Position numbers and translations under genes: made by a program
Shown: positions 25,508 to 32,381 of the stretch, one piece after another
Position numbering within the stretch: position 1 is the stretch's first letter
Layout of the letters: every line of letters starts with the position of its first letter
Source: Clostridia bacterium
GTDB taxonomy: Bacteria; Bacillota; Clostridia; Christensenellales; Pumilibacteraceae
Length of the DNA: 32,381 nt
Direction: 5' to 3'
Assembly: GCA_022791915.1 (NCBI GenBank)
Contig: JAAWAB010000009.1
Location: forward strand, 1-32,381
The notes under the pieces: model-generated
Database searches by the model: none
The model's input: only the letters and a program-made list of their open reading frames with translations
What the model was told of the DNA's origin: nothing

Positions 25508-28360
25508 ATGAAAAAGAAGTGGTTTTGTATCCTAACGGTGGCGCTGTTGGCGTTTGCGGGCGTTTGTGCGGGAATAGGCACGGCATACGCCGAGCAACCC
25601 GCGGCGGCATATGAAGTAAAAGATTTTACCGAAGTGCCCACTGACGATTGGCAGATTTGCCCCCAAAGCGACGCAGGCAATGCCACGGTGTCGGTCAATC
25701 AAAAAGATTTGGTAATAGCGTCCGCGGGCAGCGGCACGCCCGCGAATTATTACGGTGCGATGAGCATTATCAATCCGGGTGCGGAATATGAGAATTTCAC
25801 GTTTGAATTGGTTTTCCGTGTGGAAAATGCGGCGGATAGCGACCGCTGGTTGGGCGTGGTATATCGCACGCAATCCGCAAGCGACGCGTCGCCCGTAACG
25901 GGGTACATCATGAACTACCGCGTAAACGGAAAGAACGCCTATTCGGCGGTCAATGCGGGAAAGGGGTTCCAAGACGCGCCCGTAATCGACGCGGGCGGCG
26001 CTCTGGAAGACGGAACAACAACTCCCTTGTTGGGCGACGGAAAGTATCACACAATCACCGTAACCATGGAAGGGCAGACCGCAAAACACTTTATAGACGG
26101 TCATTTGGTGCGCACGGCGCCCGCAAGCGATAAAGACGCACATTTGGGCGGTGCGCACGAACGGGGCGGTTTCGCGCTCATCATGAACCGTATGACGCTG
26201 CGGGTAAAAAGTTGCAAAATCACCACCGAAGTGCATAATCCCATGGAACCTATTCCGCCCATCGAATCCACGGGCGTAGACAATACGCTCGTAAATACCT
26301 ATCAAAACGAGAATATCAAAATCGTAAACGCGCCCACGGTGGTCGCCGAAGTGACCGACGCCGCCACGCTTGCGTCGCTCACGGCAGGCGCACGGCGCCC
26401 GTCGAACGCCGTCTTGCATTTCAATAAAGATTGCAACGTCGTGGATAAAAACGGCAACGTGTTGGATTCGTTTGCAAACGTGTATGCGTCGCTCAACCAT
26501 ACCGTGATTCCCGTATTGAACATACAAGATAAAGAGTCGGCTGCCGCGGCTATCGATTTTCTTACGGGCGGAAACGGAATCGACATACTCGATTTGGCGG
26601 TGCTTTCTCCCAACCCCGCATTGATTGCCCAAATCAAAACGGCAAACAGCAAAATCCGCGGAATCGTGGAATACCGAGAAGACGACTTCGGCAACGGAAC
26701 CCGAACGGATTTATACAATCTGGTGGCGCTTGCCAATCGGAGTTGCGCGTCCGTAGCGGTCATTCCGCAAAGCAGAGCAACGGTAGAAAACGTGCGCTAT
26801 CTGCAAGGGCGTTTCAAAACGGTATGGGTAAAAACGGGCGATACCGAACTCGACTTGCGCAACGCCGTCAACAGCGGAGCATACGGAATCGTTGTTTCCG
26901 ATTTTGCAACCGCCTATACCGTACTCGAAAGTTACGATGAAAACGCTTTCGTGCGAATGCCGTTTAACGTCGGACACCGCGGACTCAACTCGGGCGGCTA
27001 TAACGAAAACTCGGTAAGCTGTATTCGCGCGGCGATTGCGGGCGGCGCCACCCATCTCGAAGTAGACGTGCATTTAACCAAAGACAACCGTATTTTGGTA
27101 ATGCACGACGATACGCTGGCGCGCACCACCACGTGCACCGACCCTTCCGTTCGTATCGGCGACCTCACGCTGGAAGAAATCCGCTCGCGTTATACGCTCC
27201 TGCACAACAACGAACAAATTCCCGTGCTCGAAGATATTTTCGATGTCTTGCAAGAGCACAAAGACGTAGTGCTTGTGCTCGAACTCAAAGCGGGCACGCA
27301 AATCGCACAGCGCATAGCCGCTTTGCTCGGTACAGGTGAAGGACAGTATAACGTAAAAGACCAACTGGTAATCATCTCGTTTGCGTCCGACTTTTTGGCA
27401 AGTCTGAAAAACGTTTTGCCCGACGTTCCCACGGCGCTTTTGAAAGGTACGGCAAACAAATCGACGCTTTCCGTCAATCTTGCGGAAATGGGCGCGTGCA
27501 ATACAGTTCTCGATATCTCTTACGGCGCCACCGATACCGAATACGACCGCGCCTATCTGCGCGACCGCGGAATCATGGGGTGGTACTGGACGTTCAACAA
27601 TTCGGTTTCCTTATCCGCGGCGGTCGATAAAGGGCATATAGGACTTACGAACGACGTTGCCGATACCATGCGCGATACGGTGTATAAAGTAACGGGCAAA
27701 GAAGCCACGAAGGCGTCGTTGCGCACGGGCGCGAACGGTACCGCCGTTTCGTTGGTTGCCACAACGTATAGCGGAAAAACCAAAAACGTGCAAGGAGTGG
27801 TATCGTACTTTGTCGAGCGCGGCAATTACTGGGACGTGATTGCCACGTACGTCGCGGGTGGCAAAAGATACTACACGCAGGCGTTCGTCATTCACAAGCA
27901 AACGGCGGAACCGCACGAGCATACCTATTCGGGCGAGTGGAGTAACAGTGCCACGCACCACTGGCACGCGGCAACGTGCGAGCATACTGCCGAAGTCGGC
28001 GATAAAGCGGAACACACCATGCAAAACGGAAGTTGTTCGGTGTGCGGCTATAAAGCGGTTATGCCGCCTGCGGAACACGAACATACGTATTCGAGCGAAT
28101 GGAGCAATAGCGCCACGCACCACTGGCATGCGGCAACGTGCGAGCATACTGCCGAAGTCAGTGACAATGCCGAACACACTATGGAGAACGGAAGTTGTTC
28201 GGTATGCGGCTATAAAACAGACGACACCGAACCCGTTCCCCAAAAAGTGTCTTGCGGTTGCGGCGGAACTGTGGGCGTATCGGCAGGCGCAACGGTTGCG
28301 GCGGTCGTAATTCTTTGTGCGGGTATGTGGCTCATAATCGGAAGAAAACGCCGCGTATAA
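25508..28360 (+). CDS. surface glycerophosphodiester phosphodiesterase, copy 2 (lectin-like, two barrel-like halves, His/Cys repeats)
   Basis: A 950-residue paralogue of copy 1 with extra modules. After a signal peptide (cleavage near AYA-EQ), residues 30-240 look like a concanavalin/LamG-type beta-sandwich. About 270-480 is a degenerate GDPD-like barrel ending in KTVWVKT...SGAYGIVVS. About 485-740 is the catalytic GDPD with VGHRG (His490), EVD (Glu518, Asp520), MHDDTLARTT (His533) and LELKA (Glu592, Lys594). Two His/Cys-rich repeats follow, then CGCGG, a membrane span and an RKRRV tail. The start has GGAGAAG upstream, 21 bases after the previous stop. It is the last gene of the locus. A role in binding and cleaving a phosphodiester-linked surface polymer is inferred. 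Confidence 0.87.
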   Translation: MKKKWFCILTVALLAFAGVCAGIGTAYAEQPAAAYEVKDFTEVPTDDWQICPQSDAGNATVSVNQKDLVIASAGSGTPANYYGAMSIINPGAEYENFTFELVFRVENAADSDRWLGVVYRTQSASDASPVTGYIMNYRVNGKNAYSAVNAGKGFQDAPVIDAGGALEDGTTTPLLGDGKYHTITVTMEGQTAKHFIDGHLVRTAPASDKDAHLGGAHERGGFALIMNRMTLRVKSCKITTEVHNPMEPIPPIESTGVDNTLVNTYQNENIKIVNAPTVVAEVTDAATLASLTAGARRPSNAVLHFNKDCNVVDKNGNVLDSFANVYASLNHTVIPVLNIQDKESAAAAIDFLTGGNGIDILDLAVLSPNPALIAQIKTANSKIRGIVEYREDDFGNGTRTDLYNLVALANRSCASVAVIPQSRATVENVRYLQGRFKTVWVKTGDTELDLRNAVNSGAYGIVVSDFATAYTVLESYDENAFVRMPFNVGHRGLNSGGYNENSVSCIRAAIAGGATHLEVDVHLTKDNRILVMHDDTLARTTTCTDPSVRIGDLTLEEIRSRYTLLHNNEQIPVLEDIFDVLQEHKDVVLVLELKAGTQIAQRIAALLGTGEGQYNVKDQLVIISFASDFLASLKNVLPDVPTALLKGTANKSTLSVNLAEMGACNTVLDISYGATDTEYDRAYLRDRGIMGWYWTFNNSVSLSAAVDKGHIGLTNDVADTMRDTVYKVTGKEATKASLRTGANGTAVSLVATTYSGKTKNVQGVVSYFVERGNYWDVIATYVAGGKRYYTQAFVIHKQTAEPHEHTYSGEWSNSATHHWHAATCEHTAEVGDKAEHTMQNGSCSVCGYKAVMPPAEHEHTYSSEWSNSATHHWHAATCEHTAEVSDNAEHTMENGSCSVCGYKTDDTEPVPQKVSCGCGGTVGVSAGATVAAVVILCAGMWLIIGRKRRV
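27914..28216 (+). repeat. two His/Cys-rich protein repeats in GDPD copy 2
   Basis: Units at 27914-28054 and 28076-28216 each encode HEHTYSxEWSNSATHHWHAATCEH and end in CSVCGYK. They are close copies of each other and follow the same His/Cys pattern as the three units in the giant lipoprotein of this locus. Confidence 0.88.
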
Positions 28361-28365
28361 CAACT

Positions 28366-28404
28366 AAAAAACAGCCTTTATCTTTGCGGTAAAGGCTGTT
28401 TTTT
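28366..28404. terminator. bidirectional terminator at the end of the polysaccharide locus
   Basis: AAAAAACAGCCTTTA (28366-28380) pairs perfectly with TAAAGGCTGTTTTT (28390-28403) around a nine-base loop, with A- and T-runs on either side. It ends the long plus-strand array and the convergent ABC exporter operon. Confidence 0.9.
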
Positions 28405-28421
28405 CTATGCTTGCAAATTGT

Positions 28422-30179
28422 TTACGAAAACTGGCTGTTGTATAGTTCAGCGTAGAATCCCTTTGCCTGTAAAAGTTCGTCGTGCGTGCCCTGTTCGATA
28501 ACGTTGCCGTCGCGCATTACGAGTATCAGGTCGGCGTCTACGATGGTAGACAGTCGGTGGGCAATAACAAAACTTGTGCGCCCTTTCATCATGGCGGCAA
28601 ACGCCGATTGAATTTTCTGTTCGGTGCGCGTATCGATGTTGCTGGTGGCTTCGTCTAAAATCATCATGGGCGGGTGGGTGAGCAGAATACGCGCAATACA
28701 AAGCAGCTGTTTTTCGCCCTGACTGATAGAACCGCCTTCGTCGTCTATTATCGTGTCGTACCCGTTTTCCAGTTTTTCCACAAAGGAATGTATGTGCGCG
28801 CGTTTCGCGGCGTCGATAATTTCTTCGCGCGTAGCGTCCGATTTGCCGTAGGCAATGTTTTGGGCAACGGTACCGCGGAATATCCAGGAATCCTGCAAAA
28901 CCATGCCGTAAGCGCTCCGAAGCGAAGAACGCGTGATTTGCGTCACGGGCGTATCGGAAAGCAGAATTTGTCCCTTCTGCGGGTCGTAAAACCGCATTAA
29001 AAGGTTAATAAGCGTTGTTTTGCCGCAACCGGTGGGACCCACAATCGCCACCCGCTTGCCGGGCAATACGTTCAGATTGAGGTCGCGTATCAGCGGACGG
29101 GCGGGGTCGTAGGCAAAATCCACGTGTTCGATTTTTACCGAGCCGTCGCAACGGGGCAGGTCGGGCAACCCCTCGTCGCTCGTTTCTTCCCGTTCTTCGA
29201 GCAGTTCTTTCACTCTGCCCGCCGCCGCCGAAGCGGTTTGCAATTCGGTCACCACGCCCGTGATTTCGTTGAACGGCTTGGTGTATTGGTGCGCGTACGA
29301 AAGAAAGCAGGAGAGCATGCCCACGCTGAACACGGCGGGATTGTTGTTGCACCGAATAACGAGCAACGCGCCCACAACGGCAACCGCGGCGTATACCACG
29401 GCGTTCACGAAACGCGTGCCGGGGTTGGTGAGCGCGCTGTAAAACATGGCTTTAACACCCACTTTGCGCAAATCTTCGTTCACCGTGTCGAATTCTTTTT
29501 CCGCCGATTCTTCGCGGTTGAACGCCTTAACAACTTTTATGCCGCTGATTACTTCTTCGGTCAGTCCGCTCAATTCGCCGCGCTTGGTTTGTTGCAACTT
29601 GAACATGTTGTGCGTTGCGCGCGCAATAAAGTATGCCACGCAAATGGATACGGGCGTAATAAGCACCACAACCAACGTTACGGTAAGGTGCAGTTGCACC
29701 ATAAAGATAATCGTGCCTATCACCGTCACGATTCCCGAAAAGAGTTGCGTGAATCCCTGAATCAATCCGTCCGAAATCAGGTCGGTATCGTTCACCACAC
29801 GGGAGAGAAGGTCGCCGTGCGAGTGATTGTCTATATACGAAAGCGGTACGCGGTTCAGTTTGCCGAAAGCAGCACAACGCAGGTCGCGCACCGTGTTCAT
29901 CGCCGCCTTGTTGGTGCAAAGCGCCGTAAGCCATTGAAAAATCATCACCGCGGCAATCAAAGCGAGCAGAATATAGGCATAGTGCGCAATCTTGCCGAAG
30001 TCCACGTTGTTTTCGTCGATAATATAGTCGATTGCCCGCCCGATAATTACGGGCGCGAACAGCGTCGCCGCAATCTGAATCACGCTGAACAGCAGGGCAA
30101 GCAATATAAGCGGATAATAGGGACGCATGGTTTTGAGCACCAAACGAACGGCGCCCTTGTTTTTGGCGTTGTTTTTCAT
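28422..30179 (-). CDS. ABC exporter half-transporter, subunit with canonical Walker B
   Basis: A 585-residue exporter with an N-terminal membrane domain of about six spans (to about residue 310) and a C-terminal ATPase. Walker A is GPTGCGKTT near 380, Walker B with catalytic Glu is MMILDEATSNID near 506, and the H-loop is AHRLS near 540. Its signature motif is ISQGEKQLL instead of LSGGQ. This complements the defects of the partner encoded just upstream, so the pair forms a heterodimer of the BmrC/BmrD or TM287/288 type. The start ATG overlaps the partner's stop by 4 bases and has GGAGG upstream. The substrate could be a drug, lipid or peptide; nothing here decides. Confidence 0.93.
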   Translation of the reverse strand: MKNNAKNKGAVRLVLKTMRPYYPLILLALLFSVIQIAATLFAPVIIGRAIDYIIDENNVDFGKIAHYAYILLALIAAVMIFQWLTALCTNKAAMNTVRDLRCAAFGKLNRVPLSYIDNHSHGDLLSRVVNDTDLISDGLIQGFTQLFSGIVTVIGTIIFMVQLHLTVTLVVVLITPVSICVAYFIARATHNMFKLQQTKRGELSGLTEEVISGIKVVKAFNREESAEKEFDTVNEDLRKVGVKAMFYSALTNPGTRFVNAVVYAAVAVVGALLVIRCNNNPAVFSVGMLSCFLSYAHQYTKPFNEITGVVTELQTASAAAGRVKELLEEREETSDEGLPDLPRCDGSVKIEHVDFAYDPARPLIRDLNLNVLPGKRVAIVGPTGCGKTTLINLLMRFYDPQKGQILLSDTPVTQITRSSLRSAYGMVLQDSWIFRGTVAQNIAYGKSDATREEIIDAAKRAHIHSFVEKLENGYDTIIDDEGGSISQGEKQLLCIARILLTHPPMMILDEATSNIDTRTEQKIQSAFAAMMKGRTSFVIAHRLSTIVDADLILVMRDGNVIEQGTHDELLQAKGFYAELYNSQFS

Positions 30180-31921
30180 TTGCCTGCCTCCTTCATTTGT
30201 TCCGCCCCTTTGGTTTGGCTGTTGCAGATTTCGCGATACACTTCGCAGGTTTTCAGCAGTTCGTCGTGCGTGCCGTAGCCTGCCGCGTTGCCGTCGTCCA
30301 GCACCAAAATTTTATCGGCATGCGATAGCGAAAAAGCGCGCTGACTTACGAGTACCACGGCGGGGTGGAAGGGAAGCGTTTCGATGGCATGCCGCATCTT
30401 GGCTTCGGTGGCGTAGTCGAGTGCGCTCGACGAATCGTCGAGTATCAGAATTTCGGGCTGTGCCGCGAGCGCGCGCGCCACGGTCAGGCGTTGCCGCTGT
30501 CCGCCCGAAAAATTTCTGCCGCCTCTGCTGACGCGACTGTCCAGTCCGTCGGGTAGTTTTTGCACAAAGTCGAGCGCCTGTGCCGCGTCGAGCGCGTTCC
30601 AAAGCGTTTGGTCGTCGGCGTTCGGATTGCCGTATAAAAGATTTTCACGCAACGTGCCCGAAAAGAGCACGGCTTTTTGCGGCACCAACCCGATTTTTTT
30701 TCGCAGGTCGCGCGCGGGATACTCTTTCACGTCGATTCCGTCTATCCGCACGGCGCCCTCGCTTGCGTCGTAAAAGCGGGGAATCAGATTGACTACGGTC
30801 GATTTGCCGCTGCCCGTAGACCCGATAATGCCCAGCGTTTCGCCGCCGTTTAGCGCAAAACCGATTTCTTTAAGCGCGTTTTTGCCCCCTTCGTAGTACG
30901 AAAAACTCACGTTCTCGAATGCCAGTTTGGGGCTTCCGTCTACCGGCGCGGGACACTCCGTTGCCGTGTCGGTGATTTTGGGTTGGGTATCGAATACCTG
31001 ATTGATACGAGCCGCCGACGCCGCAGCTTTGGTAAACGTAACGGCGAGATTGGCGGTTACAACAAGCGCCAAAAGAATCTGCGAAAGATAGTTCACAAGC
31101 GCGATTACGTCGCCTTGCGAAAGATTGCCCGCATACACCGTTTTGCCGCCGAAATACAGTACGGCAATTACGGCTATGTTAATCACCGCGTAGGTGAGCG
31201 GGTTGAGAAGCGCGGCAAGCGCGTTGGCTTTTACCGATTTGCGTTTGAGCGAATCGGCGGAAACAAAAAAATCGTTCTGTTCTTGTTTACTGCCCGAAAA
31301 TGCGCGCACCACGCGTGCGCCCGCAAGCGATTCGCGCGTCAGCAAAGAAATGTCGTCGAGATTATTTTGAATTTTGCGGTAGTAGGGGGATGTGCGCGTC
31401 ATAACCAGCCACAAAATCAATCCCACCGCGAGCGCCGTAACAAGAAAGATGATACTGATTTTGGGACTGATGGAAATTGCCATCACCAGCGACCCCACCA
31501 CCAAAAAGGGGGCACGCAACACAAGTCGGATAAACATCGCCACGCCCATCTGCGTTTGAATGGAGTCCGAATTGATGCGCGTGAGCAGCCCCGACGCCCC
31601 AAAACGGTCAATGTCCGAAAGCGACAAAGAATGAATGTGGCGGTAAAGCGAACCGCGCAGATTCGTGCCGAATCCCTGGCTTGCCCGCGCCGCCATGTAT
31701 TGCGCCGTAACCGCAAACAAAAGCCCTACCAGCCCCAAACCAATCAGAACGCCGCCCATTTTCCACACGTACGACGAATTGCCGCCGTCTATGCCCACGT
31801 CGATAATGCGCGCCACAACCAAAGGAACAATCAACTCGCCGATAGCTTCCGAAAATTTGAACAGCGTTCCCAAAATCGACACGGCGCGATAGCCTTTCAA
31901 AAATCGCAATAATTTCCGCAT
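30176..31921 (-). CDS. ABC exporter half-transporter, subunit with degenerate ATP site
   Basis: A 581-residue exporter with an N-terminal six-span domain and a C-terminal ATPase. Walker A is GSTGSGKST near 365 and the signature FSGGQRQ is canonical. Walker B reads LILDDSSSALD near 491 with Asp in place of the catalytic Glu, and the H-loop reads VSQRAFS with Gln in place of His. These changes are typical of the non-hydrolysing half of heterodimeric exporters. I use ATG 31921 (MRKLLRFLKGYR), since a good promoter lies between it and an ATG at 31987. GGAGAG is 13 bases upstream of the chosen start. It is the first gene of a two-gene operon. Confidence 0.92.
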   Translation of the reverse strand: MRKLLRFLKGYRAVSILGTLFKFSEAIGELIVPLVVARIIDVGIDGGNSSYVWKMGGVLIGLGLVGLLFAVTAQYMAARASQGFGTNLRGSLYRHIHSLSLSDIDRFGASGLLTRINSDSIQTQMGVAMFIRLVLRAPFLVVGSLVMAISISPKISIIFLVTALAVGLILWLVMTRTSPYYRKIQNNLDDISLLTRESLAGARVVRAFSGSKQEQNDFFVSADSLKRKSVKANALAALLNPLTYAVINIAVIAVLYFGGKTVYAGNLSQGDVIALVNYLSQILLALVVTANLAVTFTKAAASAARINQVFDTQPKITDTATECPAPVDGSPKLAFENVSFSYYEGGKNALKEIGFALNGGETLGIIGSTGSGKSTVVNLIPRFYDASEGAVRIDGIDVKEYPARDLRKKIGLVPQKAVLFSGTLRENLLYGNPNADDQTLWNALDAAQALDFVQKLPDGLDSRVSRGGRNFSGGQRQRLTVARALAAQPEILILDDSSSALDYATEAKMRHAIETLPFHPAVVLVSQRAFSLSHADKILVLDDGNAAGYGTHDELLKTCEVYREICNSQTKGAEQMKEAGK

Positions 31922-31958
31922 TGAAAAAAATTTACTCTCCGATAATGCAACTATCCGT

Positions 31959-31987
31959 ATTTTACCACAATTTTTCCGCTTTGTCAT
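31959..31987 (-). promoter_or_regulatory. promoter of the ABC exporter operon
   Basis: On the minus strand ATGACA (31987-31982) and TAAAAT (31964-31959) are separated by exactly 17 bases, each matching consensus at five of six positions. Transcription should start near 31952, which fixes the first gene's start at 31921. Confidence 0.7.
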
Positions 31988-32133
31988 GGGTTTACGCCCG
32001 ATTTACGATTTTTTTCGTCCTTTCATACTATGTTTTTCTACTTGAAATGTGCCTCTATACAATATAGAACACCCCAAAACCCCCAATCCATAAAAAAATC
32101 TTTTGTTGTGTACAAATTTCTTTATCAAAACGG

Positions 32134-32162
32134 TTGCATTTTGTCCTTTTCTTTGCTATACT
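32134..32162 (+). promoter_or_regulatory. promoter of the tRNA-Glu gene
   Basis: TTGCAT (32134-32139) and TATACT (32157-32162) are 17 bases apart and end 18 bases before the mature tRNA. The -35 is only a partial match. Confidence 0.6.
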
Positions 32163-32179
32163 ATATAAGCTGTTTATGC

Positions 32180-32254
32180 GGCTCCATGGTCAAGCGGTTA
32201 AGACATCGCCCTTTCACGGCGGTAACCCGGGTTCGAGTCCCGGTGGAGTCACCA
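32180..32254 (+). tRNA. tRNA-Glu (anticodon UUC)
   Basis: A complete cloverleaf can be folded. The acceptor stem is GGCTCCA (32180-32186) with TGGAGTC (32244-32250). The anticodon loop CTTTCAC has anticodon TTC at 32213-32215, and the T-arm contains the standard GTTCGAG. The 3' CCA is encoded (32252-32254). It reads GAA and GAG. It stands alone, with its own promoter and terminator. The 3' end of tRNA genes is a common integration target for mobile elements. Confidence 0.96.
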
Positions 32255-32273
32255 CGCAACCCAAAACGGGAAG

Positions 32274-32310
32274 AATACGGCGTTATAGTTACATATAACG
32301 CCGTATTTTT
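32274..32310 (+). terminator. terminator of the tRNA-Glu gene
   Basis: A perfect 14-bp stem pairs 32274-32287 (AATACGGCGTTATA) with 32294-32307 around a six-base loop, followed by more T. It is also rich in A upstream and can act on the minus strand. Confidence 0.85.
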
Positions 32311-32328
32311 ATGTATATTTACATATAA

Positions 32329-32381
32329 TTATTTTTGCGTATGGGTACGCGTATGGGTATGAAAAGTCACCAATTTACAGC
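32329..32381 (-). CDS. possible 3' end of a minus-strand gene (partial; integrase?)
   Basis: On the minus strand one frame is open from the window edge to a TAA at 32331-32329, giving the tail CKLVTFHTHTRTHTQK. The repeated Thr/His tail comes from a 12-base tandem repeat (32337-32348 and 32349-32360). A gene ending this close to a tRNA 3' end could be a tyrosine integrase of an element inserted at the tRNA. Sixteen codons are far too few to decide, and the frame may be chance. Confidence 0.2.
   Translation of the reverse strand, partial: CKLVTFHTHTRTHTQK

Noticed and set aside
30983..31912. A 309-codon plus-strand frame opposite the ABC exporter gene
   Set aside because: Its composition (Arg/His/Asn-rich, no motifs) is typical of an antisense shadow, and the exporter on the other strand has all expected motifs.
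32030..32362. A 110-codon plus-strand frame running through the tRNA-Glu gene
   Set aside because: It reads through the tRNA and its terminator, so it cannot be a normal gene.

Overview
The window looks like chromosomal DNA of a Gram-positive anaerobe of the Bacillota, most likely an uncultured gut clostridium. The signs are strong AGGAG-type ribosome sites, many lipobox signal peptides, an LplB/YtcP-type sugar ABC transporter, a heterodimeric ABC exporter, and His/Cys-rich surface repeats. Base composition is roughly even between GC and AT, except for the AT-rich first ~210 bases and the intergenic DNA around the tRNA. The genus cannot be read from the sequence.

Left part (1-4567). The AT-rich 3' end of an unknown gene (1-135) is followed by a bidirectional terminator. 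A compact minus-strand operon (2697 to 263) encodes a GT8 glycosyltransferase, a PlsC-like acyltransferase and a CrtO-like membrane acyltransferase, and probably makes or modifies a glycolipid. It diverges from a small XRE regulator with a four-helix membrane tail, whose mRNA appears leaderless. A minus-strand AraC-family regulator follows.

Central part (4748-28404). An unbroken plus-strand array of 12 genes looks like a polysaccharide utilisation locus, best matched to an acetylated beta-mannan or glucomannan. It is read away from the divergent AraC gene. It holds a cytoplasmic GH2 beta-mannosidase, a 1668-residue multidomain surface lipoprotein, two CUT1 sugar permeases with their solute-binding lipoprotein (no ATPase gene), and two tandem paralogous clan GH-A hydrolases. 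These are followed by a SASA-type esterase, a GH5-type hydrolase, a CE2-type esterase with a Big2 domain, and two large surface glycerophosphodiester phosphodiesterases (GDPDs). The likely flow is: lipoprotein enzymes cut and deacetylate the glycan outside the cell, the ABC transporter imports oligosaccharides using an ATPase encoded elsewhere, and the GH2 enzyme finishes hydrolysis inside. The GDPDs are the unexpected part. Each carries a second, degenerate barrel-like domain ahead of the catalytic one and ends in a Cys-Gly/transmembrane/basic tail. One shares a His/Cys-rich repeat with the giant lipoprotein.

Right part (28405-32381). A bidirectional terminator separates the locus from a convergent two-gene operon for a heterodimeric ABC exporter with one canonical and one degenerate ATP site. 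A tRNA-Glu(UUC) gene with its own promoter and terminator follows, and the window ends in what may be the C-terminal tail of another minus-strand gene.
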